This document shows, one piece after another, positions 1 to 14,564 of a DNA stretch of 64,000 nucleotides. A program made the position numbers and the translations under genes. The notes under the pieces were generated by a model. It saw only the letters and a list, made by a program, of their open reading frames with translations. It ran no database searches and was not told the origin of the DNA. Each line of letters begins with the position of its first letter. The first letter of the stretch is position 1. The stretch is from assembly GCA_020746105.1 (NCBI GenBank), contig CM036623.1, positions 4,954,001-5,018,000 of the forward strand, given 5' to 3'. Source of the stretch: Trogon surrucura. Its lineage: Eukaryota > Chordata > Aves > Trogoniformes > Trogonidae.

Positions 1-3000
1 ACATGTGTGTGTGAAAAAATGCATTTATGGAGTACATTGTGTTACGTTCCACAGCCAGCTCCATCCAGAATCTGTAATTTAGCATTCAGTAAATACAAAT
101 GACTCTCCAATACCACGAGGAAATGTTGTGTCTGTGTTCTATTAAGAGCCACATCAATTTTTTACTTAAATGCTGTAAAACAGATATTAGCTTACACTCT
201 CTTTTGCTTTCAATAATTCAAATCAGATTTATAGCTTCGTGTTACATACCTATTCCCACAATCCATACCTGATGAGTTTAGAAGGTCTGAAATAGAGTAG
301 CAGAGCTGGGCTGCTTTGAGTCTCTTCTTTGATGATTTGCATTAGAAGACAATTCTGTAAAATTCCAAGTCTTTGTATTCTGCAGTTGAATGTGTTTTGT
401 CAATAGGTAGGTGAAGAAAGACTAGAAGCTTTTGAAAAGGGCAGACAAAAGGATTGTGAACCAAATTCTGTAAAAAAAAAAATATTCACAATTAAATGGA
501 GGGAGAGTTTAATCACATGCGTTGCAGATTTCATCATATGGCCTTTCCTGTGAGCACAGGAAAAACTTGAATAGCACAAATAACCTCTCTGGCCTGGGTA
601 GAATGAGTCGAGTTTATAAGTATTTAAAATTTGAATCATTCCAGGATCAGGCTCATATTCTGAAGTTGTTTTAATTATTGGCTGATAAGCAGTATGCTCA
701 TCTTTTCAAAACAAACAAGCAAATGGGGTAGATTCCTGCCAGTCTTCAGTGTCTTAACAGTTTTAGTTTAAAAATACCCCAAGTAACAACAACAGAAAGA
801 GTCATAAGAGGCTGTTCCTCAAAATTTTTGCCTTTTGAAGTCTTTCACACCCCTGCTTGGAACAGAGTCATTAAAGTTTGAGTCTGTACATATATTCCCA
901 TCCTGTAAATATTTTCTGTACCCGGTTTAAGTCACTTGATGAATAAAAAGCTGTCACAAATTACTTAATTTATAGAAAAGAATGGCACAGCATGCTAACT
1001 AAATTAAGTTAAAGAAATGAAATACAAATCCCTTAAAAATTTCAGCTGCTTATGTCTGGTCCAAAAATTCAGTTCTTTCCTATCAGTTTTGATAAGCAGC
1101 CTTCCTTGCTGATGAGGCTATAAGATGATAATGTCATTCAATAACTCTCACACCCTTTCCTGCTATTTGTCCAGTGCAGGAAACTAAGGGTTTTCTTGTC
1201 GTGTGGACACAGAGGAAATATCCAGCAACCAAATACTGACCCTTGCATGCAAACAGGTCCATATCCTCTTTCCGCCTGACAACTTCCTTCCTGCCTGCTA
1301 GGAACAAATCTACTCTTCATTTTTCCGGCGTTCTTTATACAGGCTACTCAGAAAGCCCTTGGGTAGGGACAAACATTTTATTAATGTAAACTTCACCTAA
1401 CAGCTGGATACTTAGGGCAGCCAGGCACAGGTTTTTAGTGGAGAATTGTTTGCTTCTTTTAACTATAGTGTTGCTGCAGCTGAGTCTCTAAACTCTCTGT
1501 GCCAGGGACCAATATAAAGAGTTTATTGAGATGTCTGACCTTAGCTTAACAAAGACATATTTGCATTTCTGACATTTTGTGAAGGCTAAACTTAGGTGAG
1601 GTGACTTTTATTAGGTCTTTCCAGAGCATTTTTCTGCATTAACAGGAAAGTGGAAGTCTTCTTCTGGCCACAAAGAATGGAAGTTTTACCTCCTGCCTTC
1701 TCTAAAGACAGTCACTAAGACTCTCCTGAATAATGTTACTGGTCAGATAACAAGCAACAAACTGGCCAACAAACAGCTGACAGCTGATAACAGAGAATCA
1801 GTTTCATAGGGCTGTATCTTTTTTTTTCTTTTTTTTTTTCTGGGATCACCTATGTTATTTACTCTTTGAACAAAATCTTGATTTCAGAATGTAACAGGAA
1901 AGCCCAGGCCATGTTATGTCTTATTCCCATTGTGTGATTACCTGGGAAATGTTCTGTGGCACCACACAGACTCGTCATTCTGTGAGGAAGGACCTCAGAA
2001 GTCAGTAAACAAGTCCTCAAGAAACTCTCCCTCAGTCAGGTGATTAGCCCTTTGTGTGACTGTGACCAGGCTACTTTTCACTCCAAAGATTTGGAATTAT
2101 TCGTTATACCTCAACACACTGAACTGATATATCCTCATCAGAGAGCATCTTTTAGTGGAATTTGTACATACGTCTCCGTGTGCTCCTCTCCGCAGAAGAT
2201 CATAGAGCAAAAGGGAGTGAAGGAGCAGAAGAGAGGGGGAAATGCCATATAAAAAAGTGACGGGCATTCATTCATATTGAAAGTTACCATTATGATATTA
2301 CACACGAATGGTATATATCACAGATGATTAAAACAATATCAATATATTTTTACAATTATAAATAATTGTTTGAAACATTTCATTTAGTTGCATTTGACAA
2401 GCACTTACAGTGATTTTAATTATATCATTTAGCTTAATCCTATTTCCTCTTCCATAAATATTTATGAATGGAACCTAAGTATAAAGTACAGTCTCCGTTT
2501 TAAAGGATAGCAGCAAACTTTTATAAGCATATCCTTCTGCTACTCACTGTCAAAATCTCCTACAGTTTAATCTAAATTTAGACCTTGTTCTGTGTTAATT
2601 AGGACCAAATAATTAGATAAAAATATACAAAAAAAAGCTACATAATGTTGTTCATAAATCAGTTATCCATAATAAGACCAATCAGTATTAGAAAAAAAAT
2701 CACAAAAGTATTACGCTTAAATTATTTGTATCAATGCTTATTGTTATTTCTCATTAGTCTCAGAAACCGAGACAGATGAGCAGTTTTTCATGAAGGAGTT
2801 ACTCGGGGGAAGGATTATTTGTTTATCCTTTTACTTTTATAAATGTCTAATGTTATTGGTGCCCGACAACTGGATACTTCAGCTGGTTTCTGTTCTAGCG
2901 TCTACATACCTATAGCAAAGATCAGACGGGCTGTGTCAGAGGGATGAAAAAGCCAGATTTCTCATAAAGCAGCAAGTGTTTGATGACTGACTTCCCTGGA

Positions 3001-3009
3001 GGCCACCTG

Positions 3010-3100
3010 ACTTCTCCCAGAAAGAGAAGGAAGGGCGGCGGGCCAGCTGCCGGGGCGCACCGCAGGCTGGGGAAATCACTGCCAGAAGAAGCGGCTGGAT
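3010..3100. other. Isolated GC-rich, CpG-containing patch
   Basis: About 90 bases with several CpGs (in words such as gggcggcggg and ggggcgcaccgc) stand out in a CpG-poor, AT-rich background. There is no convincing coding frame; an 84-codon minus-strand ORF crosses it but looks like a chance ORF. It could be a small regulatory element or a remnant of a GC-rich insertion. Sequence alone does not decide. Confidence 0.3.
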
Positions 3101-3955
3101 TACAAAGGAGAGGACATTTGTACAGACAATAAGAATATATGGCTGTACAATTGCAAATAGCTTCTCAGACTGAGCTGGTTCAGCAACCACTGTGCCTAGT
3201 GTTGTTTGGTAGATGCTCTCCTAACAAGAACGTGATACAGGTTAAATTACTTTTTCAGTTATGGCTGAATAATTTGAAATAACCTCCCAGGTTAGAACAT
3301 TACCCTTACGTCAGGTTAACTTGCATTCCTTAGAACAACAGCTACAGGGTTAAGTTCTGCGCTATGTGCACTAGTTTTACAAGTAAAGTAATTCTAGTAA
3401 TTTGTGATAGGCATTGTTGAACCTGAGAAGCAGCACATTAGATTTTGCTTGGTGTCGCTTTATGGGAAATCTATTTGACCATGTCCCCCCACTCTATGTA
3501 GAAGTTGCAAGGAAAAGTCCATTTGTTCGATTCTGCCACAGGATGGAGGCAGGTTGCATTTTTTAGCCATTATCTGTTTTGTTCTTCTTTAAGCAACACA
3601 GCAAGTCGGGACTTTGGAAGCTCTAAAATATGAACCAAAAGAAATAATTTCTCAAGTGCAAAGTTCTTATTTCAAATATGCTTATGTATCTACAAAGAAT
3701 TTCAGAATGAGTCCCATGTATGAACATGGTTTTCTTCAAGAGACTGAGAATAATTCAAGTTTGCAAGCTATATTAACTACTCAAAGACAGTTCCTCCATT
3801 CTCCCTGTGTTTAATTACACCCTGAGTAACTCACAAGTTATTGTGCTGCCATTGTGTCATTCTGAGTAATGAGCTAGACTGAATTATGGCTGATAAGAAG
3901 ACTAAGGGCACATCTACCCAGGCTTCATGGAGAAAAGATCTGTTATCATATTGCA

Positions 3956-3981
3956 AGTGTCAGGAATGAAATCCTGACACT
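3956..3981. repeat. Perfect inverted repeat, 10-bp arms, 6-nt loop
   Basis: The arms agtgtcagga (3956-3965) and tcctgacact (3972-3981) are exactly complementary around the loop atgaaa. No poly-T tract follows, so this is not a Pol III terminator-like hairpin. No role is evident. Confidence 0.8.
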
Positions 3982-4703
3982 GTTGAACCCAGTGGAAATA
4001 TTTTCATCCACAGAGTTAGGATTTCTTCTGAGTTTTTTACATATTACTACTTATGTGACTCTCATGGAAAGACATGTTGGCAATATTTAAACAGTGGGGT
4101 TTCTTTATTGCTCCTTTAAAAAAACGTGAACAAAAGCCATGTGACTGTGGAGTCTACGTTAAAAACTAATTAACGCTTTTTAGGAAAGTAGAATTTTCCT
4201 TAAAAATGCTCCTTTGAAATAATTTTTAAATTTATAAACTAAATAAGCAGCGTTGCTTATGCAGTACTTAATAGCACCTCATTTTTTTATATATGCGTTT
4301 TCCATTTTCTCATCTTGATCTTCATAGTATTGCTACAGACGCAGTTGGCAACTTTATACCATAGCCAAACTACTGCCCACAGCCAGACATGTTGGAATTA
4401 AAATTACGAAATCAAATTTTTGGTTAAAATTTTTTTTGGTTAAAACATATCTAAAATGTTAATATCTTTGTAGTTATACAACAGAAGCTTCCTATTTTTC
4501 TTCTGCTTGTATAAATCACAAAATGAAAATAATTTCAGAGTGAATTCAGACTGGCATTTGTTAAAGTCTTTTTCAAAAAACTATAGCAAAACCCAAAAAA
4601 AATCACCTTCATACCCAAATATGTGTAGAAGTCAAATTATTAAGCAATGAAACTTTTTGTACTTTTTATTGCAAGACAATATGTATAAAGTGTAATTTAT
4701 GAA

Positions 4704-4741
4704 CAGAGACAGAGCTATTTAAAAATACCTCTCTGTCTCTG
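4704..4741. repeat. Perfect inverted repeat, 11-bp arms, 16-nt loop
   Basis: The arms cagagacagag (4704-4714) and ctctgtctctg (4731-4741) are exactly complementary. The AT-rich 16-nt loop can itself pair partly. This gives a stem-loop of about 38 nt. It is shorter than a typical microRNA precursor and no flanking stem extension is obvious. Confidence 0.8.
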
Positions 4742-7700
4742 GGTCAAACTGATATGAAGACACTTAATTATTGCCAAGGGCCTTTTTTCTTTTATGTCTA
4801 CAAAGGGAAAAGCTCAATGGCAGTAAAACCTAATAGTTAATCTTTTTCTGCTAGAACAGAAGAAGAGTTCCATTGATTGGCCTGTAGCTTCACCTACTAT
4901 TTCAGTTGCTTTTAATCACCTTCAGTTCCTGTTTAAGTTGTTTTTGCATTTAAACAGCTGTTGACTTTCACCAATGAGGTAGCTGGATTTCAGGTAGTTG
5001 GAGAGAGAAGAACGCAACATGTATATGCATCTATTACTGCTCATCACTATCACTTTATCACTTATTTACAGTAATAACAGTTAATATTTATGTTGGGGTT
5101 GTGCCTGGAGGAATCAGTCAGAAGAAGGCAACAGAAAAATAATACAGATAGCAAGAACATAGCTCTTACCCAAACAAAGTGCAACTCAAATATCATTCAG
5201 AAATGTGTTTTAATGATACTTCTGCGCAGTTTGTGGCAGTAAAAGAACAGAATTAACATGTATTTTGCTATTTATAAAGTACTACAGTGGACAGAACAGA
5301 GATTATCTCTTCTGTCAAGTTTAAGAGTATGATCACAACTGTCAAAAGGCAACATACTTTGGGATTTAGTGGTGCTCAGAAGAACACCTGTGATTTCTTT
5401 TTGCAGTAGGTTTTATTTATGTCAAAGGAAAAAAAAAATCAAATAATAAGCCCCAGCTCTTAATTTACACTTAAAACTGCACCTACAACACCACTACATC
5501 TTAATGTTACGTAAATATCATCTAGTGGAAGAAGACAGATGACAGAAAGATTCTTTTCTGTAGTCTATATTATGTAATTATAACCGTGTTGTGACGATCT
5601 TTGAAAACAAAATTGTAAATCATTAAGTCTTATACAAGGATGAATCCCTTTATAAGAGAAAATATTGCTGAAATAAATTGCTGCCTTGAAATAAAAAATA
5701 AAATTCCCTTTGCAATTTTGTGTTTCAAAGCTTTCCTAGAACCAAGACTGACAAATCAGAATTTCACTTTGTCTTTCTGATACTACTGTCGTCATTGGTG
5801 TTAATCCAGTTTGCACTGGCATACGTCCCAAGCTGGGTCACTGCATTTACAGAAGTTTGTTGTCGTTCTGTTTGGTCAAGCACAGTTGTCACCACAATTT
5901 TACCCTTACCTACATAGTGTCTATTCATTTTGAAAATGTAATTTCTTAATTCACTGTTTCATCGTAAACAATTTCTTCTTTCTGGCCTTTCATTTCATAC
6001 TTGTCTCACATGTCAATAGAGAACATTGCTGTGAGATATTTCGCTTACGCTGGCTGCCTCAGTAACGTTAATACGTCTGCAGGCTGCCACATCACGCTGT
6101 ATTAGGCTGGAAGCTTTTTTGTTTTCAACTACTGCCATGCTTCAACTTCCCTCTCCTTTTAGCCACTGCAGATGCCCAAGACTGTTCCCGTGCTTCTGCC
6201 GTTATTTTCCAAGGACTTGTTTTTCTTGATACTTATTTAGGAAATTGGCCATGTGATCTATGAAATACAGACAGACTGATTCAAAACTAGAAATACATTG
6301 TCTAAAGAAATCATTTCTTTAGCTAACAGAAGAAGAATCTTAAATTGAATCTTGTTTTCCCTTTTTCCTCATCTTTGACAGACATCTTCAGTCATATATT
6401 TTTCTTCTGAATGTAAAGTGATATTAGTACAAAAAAACAGCCATGAAAAATATTCAAGTTAATAAATGTAATCAGAATTTCAGATCCATTAACAAAATAC
6501 TAATTATTCAGTGTGAAGATAGCTGTTTTTTACACTTCTAGAACATTATTTTGCTCCATGTTATTCAAGTGTGTCACTGACCAAGCATGTCAGTAATGGG
6601 ACTTCCCATTTCCCTCTCCTATTTTCTTGTTCAAAGAATTTTGAGAACCAAAAAATACAGATCTTACATCCAGGCTGTCAGCATTAATTCTATAGTTTGT
6701 ACTTTAAGTGAGTCCATTGAGACAGACAGGTCTATCTGTATTAGTGTAAAAAGAAGTCTCTCCCAAACTGACTGAGGTATTAAGCATAAGCATTTATGCG
6801 TAAGAGAGGTTTGCACATTTTTGCCCCGCACATAAGTAAAGGACCCACTTCTTTTACTAGGTATATTAATCTGATTTTTTCCAAACAAACATCCCCTTTG
6901 TTAGGGAATAGGAGATCAGAAATAAAATTATTTATAACACTAAAATGTATACACTATACATGGCTACATAAATCTGACTCAAGTTTTTGTGTATAATGTT
7001 TGTGTAACAATAACTATCAGCAATTTTTCTCCTAAAAGTATCAAGCCTATTGTGTCTGTAATAAGCTTCTGTAAACACAACAACTTGCACCAGCAGTGAA
7101 TCAAGGCCACAGCATGATTCATCCAGTGGAATTTTCCAGGTGTCCAAAAAATAACAATGAAGAATAAAATAAATAATATTTTTTTTTAAATTCTCATTGG
7201 CAAACAGATGCATTTCAATGATAAAGATAAGAATTATTAATCCAGCTTAGTGAAATTTGAGAAGTGTGAATTTCTGCATTGACTTCGTTTCTAATGATCT
7301 CAAACTGAAAGAAAATTAAGTTCAGCGTTGCAGAGATAAAAAATGGATTTCTGGCACACATGCAAAATTGTTTATTTTTATGGATGGCATAATTCGATTC
7401 AACACCCCCAAACAATGAGAATACATTTCACTACATTCTCTGTACTTGCTTAGGTCATGGAGTCAATCATAAACACTAACCGAAACAAAACATTCCTTGG
7501 GTAAATCAAAGGAGGTACCACTGAAATAACAAGGCTTGGAGTCTTTCCACACTAATGTCTGATTATGTGGAACAATGTCAAGAACTCAATACAGTACTTG
7601 TCCAACTAGTGCTTCTGGCCAATTTTCTTCTCTCAGAAATATTTAAACCTAACTGGAACAATTAACACTTCAGAAAAGTCAGCACTTTATAGGGCTGAGT

Positions 7701-8138
7701 TCTTTTGTCATTGTAGGGTTTGGAGAGCTTTTAAAGACCATCAGAGATGACAGAAAATTTTGTACAGTCATTATTAACAGAGTATTATATAGTGATACAA
7801 TATATTGAACTGCCAGAAAAGAAGAGTAAACCCATAGGGTTCATCAGGAACGCCACAGGGCGGACGGCCTGCCATTGGTAGCTGTGCGGAAAATAGAACT
7901 GGCAGCATATTGTGTCTCTCCAGCTGTGGAAGCTGTAATCAAAGACAAATAAAGCTTGTCTGTCTTTTTGTTCAACCAGCATGTTAGTGGCCTCTCCTCA
8001 ACAGCTATCATCAGCTTTAAGGCATGGCTTTGAACAGGCTGGTCGCTTATCAGAATCAGCTTTGCACAGAGATCACTGTTGTTTACTTGTTTCTGGTAGC
8101 GAGAAGAGATGGTTTGGGATTTCCAAGGATATCATCAA

Positions 8139-8489
8139 TCATAGAATCATAGAATGTTAGGGATTGGAAGGGACCTTGAAAGATCATCAAGTCCAATCCC
8201 CCTGCCAGAGCAGGAATGCCTAGATTATGCTACACAGGAACGTGTCCAGGCAGGTCTTGAATGTCTCCAGAGAAGGAGACTCCACAACCTCTCTGGGCAG
8301 CCTGTTCCAGGGCTCCGTCACCCTCACTGAGAAGAAGTTTCTTCTCGAGTTTAAGTGGAACCTCTTATGTTCCAGTTTCAGCCCATTACCCCTTGTCCTA
8401 TCAGTGGTTGTCACCGAGAAGAGCCTGGCTCCATCCTCGTGACACTCACCCTTGATATATTTGTAAACATTAATGAAGTCACCCCTCAA
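8139..8489 (-). mobile_element. CR1 LINE fragment, 5'-truncated, 3' end of ORF2 plus 3' UTR
   Basis: The left end carries the reverse complement of the CR1 terminal octamer-type repeat (tcatagaatcatagaatg), so the element runs on the minus strand with its 3' end at 8139. A minus-strand frame of 89 codons (8489 down to 8220) is the C-terminal tail of CR1 ORF2. It shows the motifs [36 protein letters not shown] and a terminal stop. Everything upstream of this tail (endonuclease and reverse transcriptase) is missing, as is usual for 5'-truncated CR1 copies. The tail frame is unbroken, which suggests a younger copy than the L3-like remnants elsewhere in the window. It cannot move on its own. Confidence 0.93.
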
Positions 8490-11400
8490 TGATCAAGGTT
8501 CACTTCTGGTGGCATGGACCACCTTTGTATGAGCTGCTATCAGATATGTAGAAGAGAAGTGGCAGAAGCCGTGAAGGTGACACAATCAATCATTCACCTA
8601 TGCTGTTCCTGCTGATTTGGTGGTATGAATACAGTGGAATCTGACCACTGTGAGAAGATCTGCACTTCCATCTGTCACTTCATTCCTGGCTGTTGGGAGA
8701 TCTTATTCACCAAAAGCATCAGTTCTGGAAGGAATCTTATCCACTAAATATGTTTGTCTTAATTTTGATGAAAATACCTACAACCGCCTAAGCAGCCTGA
8801 TGATAACCATTCATGACTGACTGCTATTCTAGCTGTCAAGATAAGCAGGTGTAGCCTGCAGCGCCATTAGAGAAACCCACAAAGATAAATCCTGGGTCCT
8901 TAAGCAGGTAAGTGAACATGGCTGGCTGAAAGGCTTTTAGACATAGGGTAGAATGCATTCAGAAACAAAGCTATGTCTGCTCACCCTTCACATCAGCATC
9001 CTGAAGGGGTTTGTGAATCACTAGGAGGATTCCTTAAGAGAATCCCATGCTTTCAGGCATGAGATCTACTACCCAGTCAGATTCTTCTATATGCAAATAT
9101 TTCTTTCACCTACGAGCCCTCCCAAGGTCATCCGATGAAGGAATAACCATTTCAATCTGCTACAAGCATTCCAAAGGAAGCAAAAAGAAAAGATGTGTCA
9201 GTGGGAAACAGCTCAAGTGATGTCCCTGAAGCTCTTAAAAGGGTATATTTTCCAGATACACCTCCTAGAAAAAGAAGTAGTGTTTGGTTTGTGTCCTTTT
9301 GTGGATGACTTGCATCATCCAGAGGGACTTGAATGAATCTGGTTTCTTGTACTCAAAACATATTAATTCATCCTTAGCATGCAGTGTTTAAGCAACTTAG
9401 TCCTACAGTTTCTTGGTCAATACCTTTAATACATTACAAAATACAAATGAATGTTTAGCTTAGTGTGTCAGAGGTCTCCAGAAAAAAAAAAAAAGAAAAA
9501 TCAATAGTGTAAAAGCACTAGGAATTTGGTTTAGAAAATGTATTTCTTTTTGTTAGAGAAAAAAAATCAGTATGATTTGTTCTTCTGAGAGTCCTACACA
9601 CTTGATAAACACTTCCTTTACTAATACATCAAGTCAGTTATCTTTCACCATGGTAAGAGGCACAGCTTACTTTTGCTAAATCTGTAAAATCTCTGAATCT
9701 AAAATAGCTATGCTGGAAACTGAACTACTGTATTTGCTTTTTTTTAGCAGCCAGCGAGGCAGCTGCTGCCCCTGCAGGCATTGTGCAGTAGCACTGTAAG
9801 GCAAGTGTAAGAATTTCCTGAAATGTTCATGAAGACCGTGCAAGTTCAAGCTTCAGAAATCACAGATCATTTCTTATCAGTCTTCTGAGAGTGCACAGAT
9901 GCACATTGTTTCAAAAGACACTGAGAAATGAGTTCCTTGGAACTTATTTTTGTGTTGTCACTATTTATTCTTTCTCAACGAAAGTCATTACTTGCTGGTA
10001 TACATGTGGTCAAACCAGTAGTAACAAAGATTGATTCAGACAGTGAAATAAATGATTGCCTTAAGTTAAAATATGGTATTCAGGTTTTCAGTTTCTAGAA
10101 TCTCTTTTATATTTAAAACTGTATATAAATCCATGACAAATAACATTGTTATGTGTAAAATGATCACAGAATGTTACTTCTATTTCATTACATGCTTAAA
10201 TACAGCAGGTTTTTTTCCAGTAGACGTTTTGTAAGAACCCTTCTTGCAAACACTGAAGTACATGTCATAGCTTGACTAACATAATGGAGTGTTATGAGCT
10301 ATTAAATTAATGAGATGTACTGAGGAAGATGTACATCAAAAGCTAACACACTTTCTGATATGCAGGCATGCATTAGTGTGTTACTTTAGATGCTCTGGCA
10401 CACAGAAAGACAAAATCTGCACCAACAATCTTTACTTGTAACATACTTGTTTCTGGGCGTGGAAGCACTAGCACCTACATCATTAAAATTTGTGGTTCAG
10501 ACTTAAAGTCAATATAAATGAAGAAGAAATTTGACCACCAGGGAGTCAACCTAAATGGATGAATGAGAGTAGAAGTTATTCTAGCTTTCGTGCTTAAATA
10601 AAAAGAGGGATGGAGTTGTGAAAGGAGAAGAAACTAACAGAAAGAATATAAAAATAAGTAAAGCTAAGGATTCTAACTGATTATGCGTCTTGCTCTTTAT
10701 TTTACTACACGTATATCCTTCCGGTTCTATGACATCCAAAGTATGTCAGCTATCATTCACTCCCATGGATTTATTGATGAGCTAATTACAGCATCACTTT
10801 CATCTTCTCTGTACACGGCATAATCTTCTTTGTGACACACAGAACTGGTGTCTGATCCTCAAAATTTACTTACTGAAACGATGACAACAGTCTCGATTCT
10901 TACTGATGTGTTTATTTGCACTAAGGTCACGAGACAACTAGAGCCAAGTACGTGCAGGTTTGGGATCATCCATACCAGCATGTTCACATCCAAGTTGATG
11001 TGAAGTAATCAATGAATGGATAAATAGGTGTGGGATGAAGGAAGAGCAACACATACACAAAGTGTATATATGCTTACAGAATATAGAGAACCAAACATTT
11101 CTAGGAATTGTTGTGATCTGCCACATACATAGTGCACTGTAAACATTTCCATCTCCACATTTCTCAATGTTATATTTTCCTACTGCTAATATATGCTATG
11201 GCAGACTTGTATAGTGCAAAGAACAAAAAAAAAAAACAAATACTGAAGAGTCTGTATCTAATCACAGCTCAGTTGTTCATCTGTAAGGTATCACTGTTGA
11301 GCAGGGTGATGAAGGAAAGATTCATGTGTTAAGATGTGTTATTGGGAATCTGAAGATCTGGCTTCTCATCCTATTTCTTCAAAAGATTTCATGCTCAATC

Positions 11401-14400
11401 TCGAGCATATCATTCTGGGTTTGACTCAATGCCAGGGATAATGACAATTTTTATTTCTTTATGCTAGAAGTTCTGTGTAGCAGAGATGGGTAAGAGTGGT
11501 GAAATTGTACCAAGGAGCAGTTATGCATTTGTTGTGATGTGCTTTGATAACCCCAGAAATTAGAAAGTATAGAGATGTAATGTGTTTGTTACCGGTGCTT
11601 TGTTTCCCATTTTATCACGTGCTAATGGATAGAGAATGTTTTAAGAAAGACTTTGAAGGATTACAATGAAAAAAAGTAATGCTAGCCCTCGGCATATTTC
11701 TGATACCTGAAACATTTCCTAGACATACAAGAATATTTATCATTCCAATATTTTAATTTTATGAAAGAAGTTTGATGAATAAAAAATGCTGATATTTTCT
11801 GTCATTTTCATTTTTTTTGATAGAAATTCCTTGCTCTGATATACTGCATAAATACCTAATATCAAATACTTATCAAGTATGTGGTAGAATACACTATTCC
11901 AAATTAGTCCAAACTCTTCAACCCTCTAGAGCAGGAAATGCAGAATCCTCTATCTCTATGGTGCTGCATCAAAGAACTCGTAAGAGATTTGATGGAGAAA
12001 AAAAGTATAGATAGGAACACTGTCATCACACCTCTCATAAGGTCTCGTACACAGCTGCATTTGTAAAAGAAAAGGAAACTACAAAAAAGATGAATCCATA
12101 GGTCTTAAAATTTAAAAAAGACATTTTCAAAACAAATCATGAAACGTATTTCAATTAAGATGAAATACATTGTTTAGTATGTCATCAAAGCCAAATTCTC
12201 TCATGAAAAATTATTTTAAAGCAAAGATGTATTTTTTGGTAATAGAACTATCTCAAGAAACTCTTTGCATACACTGAAGACACAGCATTTTCAAAAGACC
12301 TTTACTGTTACTGGAGTTAGTAGGAGCATTTACTTTAATGAGAACAATCAACACTAGACCAGGATTAAATGCTTCAAATATCCCATTATTATTGTCTTCA
12401 GTCTTACTTATAAATATTGTTTCGGTGAATCTAGTTTTCCACCCAAATAAACCAGGCTGAGTAATAACAATTTTCCATTTTTCTGTGAGAAATCAACAAC
12501 TAAATATACTCTTAAATATATGAAAGGACTATTGTGCCAGGTATGCATGGCTCCTCTTGACTTGCTGCATAAAATTGTCTTGCACATGGGTTTCCCATGT
12601 ATATAACTGCAGCATAAAAGACGACATTATGAGAAACCTTCTGACAAATTGATTAATAATCTTGAGCTACTGAAGTTCAGCTGAGTGAGCAATTAAACAT
12701 TCCAAACAGCAATGAACCTTCAGAGATAATTTATGATAATTTTATGCACAAGAGCTCAGTGGCTTTTTAATTTGATAGAATGTTAGTAGCATAGATTTCT
12801 AACAAGGGAGTTTCGGTGCTCCATACATCACTGAGATTACTTAAACATTTCAAATGTGGTTGATGAATGAAGTTTCCTGAGATGTGAGGAGATACAGAAG
12901 GTGTCAGAAGGTTGAGATAATTTATCATATCAATTATTGAAAGTGGATGCATTGACATCATACTCCCAGCTCATATTTTACAGCTATTATAAAGACAGAA
13001 CAGAAATAACAGACTTGGTGGACTGCAGAACTGTCAGGACATCTAACTTCTTCCCTCTTCTATTCCAGCATCGTTCTGTCACCACACAATGTTAGCACTG
13101 CCAGGTGTTTCTTTGAAACTCATTCATAATAGATAGCAGGAGAACAAGACCCTCTGGATGTCATCAGCTAATACCTGGAAAACATCCCATGCAGATCAAG
13201 AGAGAAAAGGGAGGCTAGGTAAAGTAACATGAGTCTAACCTCAGTTCGCCAGAAACGCAAATACCGTACCATTTTTGCTGAGGGAGAGCAGGTTTCCCTA
13301 CATACTTCCACATATTTTTTTTCCCTTTTTGTTGCTTTCCAAAAACCGCAGAGGGTAGTGCATTCAAACAAGCCAAATATTTTTAATTCCTCAAATATCT
13401 CCCATTCATTCTTCTATTTCTTGTTTTGGCGAGTAAAATGTAATGCTTTAATCTTGGATTTCTGACATACTCATGACAGTTTGAAACACACTAAGCTAAA
13501 CCACAGTAAATAATGTAAAGGGACCTTCTTTTATATGAACAAAGTCTCTGCTTTGAACAGAACACTGAAGCACTCAGACACCGCATGTTTAAGAGAACAG
13601 CCAGTTGGTGAGATTTTAACACTACTATAATGATCCTGACAATAAATTGCCATTTCACATACCCAAACACTTATCCTTTCATGCATGCAAAGCATAGAAT
13701 GCTGGAAAATGGAGGCTAAAGATGGGCAGAAAAATATTGCTAGAAGCAGGACAGCAGCCTTTTACTTAAACTCCTTCCAGTGAGAGATCACCCCATTTGT
13801 GTAAAGTATTACTAGTCAAAATACTCCTCTGCTCAGAAACTATGCAGACAGATTGGAGAGTGATAGGTGGGAGAGTGGGAGTGTTAGCACAGACCTCATG
13901 GCTTCAAATCCTACTTCAAGCTAGAACAATTAGTCTTAGGTTAATGAAAAGTTAGGTTAATGTGTGTCTTCAACATTATTGTTTCAAGAGCTGACTCCTG
14001 CACAGCTCCAAATGCAGCATCGACACTTATCAACATAATTGAAAGTCTCCCACCCTTGAAGAATGGAGTCAACATTAGCAGAAGAACCACAGAAATTGAT
14101 AAAGTTACACAACATGATGATAAACTTCTGGAACTCCCGCTAGACATCACTGAACAAATGTAAGAGCTGCCAAGCAGCTTCCATGCCCACCTAAAGACAA
14201 GTAAGTCTCTTGTGGCATTGAGGTTCCCTTCCCTGAAAAGCTTACTTCAGCTGGGTCAAGGGTTAGCTTCATTTTCATCTAAATAAAGAGATTTCTTTTT
14301 GCCAAAAGAAATCAAAATAAGTCCAAATGCTAGTCATGGAGGAAAAATACCCAGAGAAGAAAAGAAAGAACTCCAAATTGTGTGAACAAAAATAAATTGT

Positions 14401-14564
14401 TAAAAAAACCCCAAAACTTAGAAAACTTGACCCAGTCAAAAGGTTAAAAAAAGGATTTGTTTCAGCTAGAGAATGGATTGAAACAGTCCTTGAACACAAA
14501 AAGTTGGTATTGTAACCTTTAGTACATTGATACAAAATGAAATATTAAAAAGCAAACAAAAACA
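8490..14564. other. Intergenic, no gene recognised
   Basis: No supported gene. The part from 8490 to about 9350 is somewhat richer in GC and in mixed-composition sequence than what follows. It may be an old unclassified insertion or a regulatory block, but no frame reads as a known protein. From 9350 the DNA is AT-rich with short A/T runs. At 13936-13962 the word ttaggttaatg occurs twice, 16 bp apart. Confidence 0.65.

Larger units (their letters stand above)
1..8138. other. Intergenic AT-rich DNA, no gene recognised
   Basis: No open frame here exceeds about 93 codons and none resembles a known protein. Composition is AT-rich with few CpGs, as expected of a gene desert. Two perfect stem-loops and one small CpG cluster are listed separately. 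A stretch around 2270-2740 is very AT-rich and of mixed sequence, rich in TAATT and ATTTA words and without an obvious repeat. A short duplicated word, tttggttaaaa, lies at about 4418-4445. I see nothing else I can name. Confidence 0.7.

Noticed and set aside
8227-8455. Two plus-strand ORFs of 64-71 codons
   Set aside because: They are antisense shadows of the CR1 tail encoded on the minus strand.
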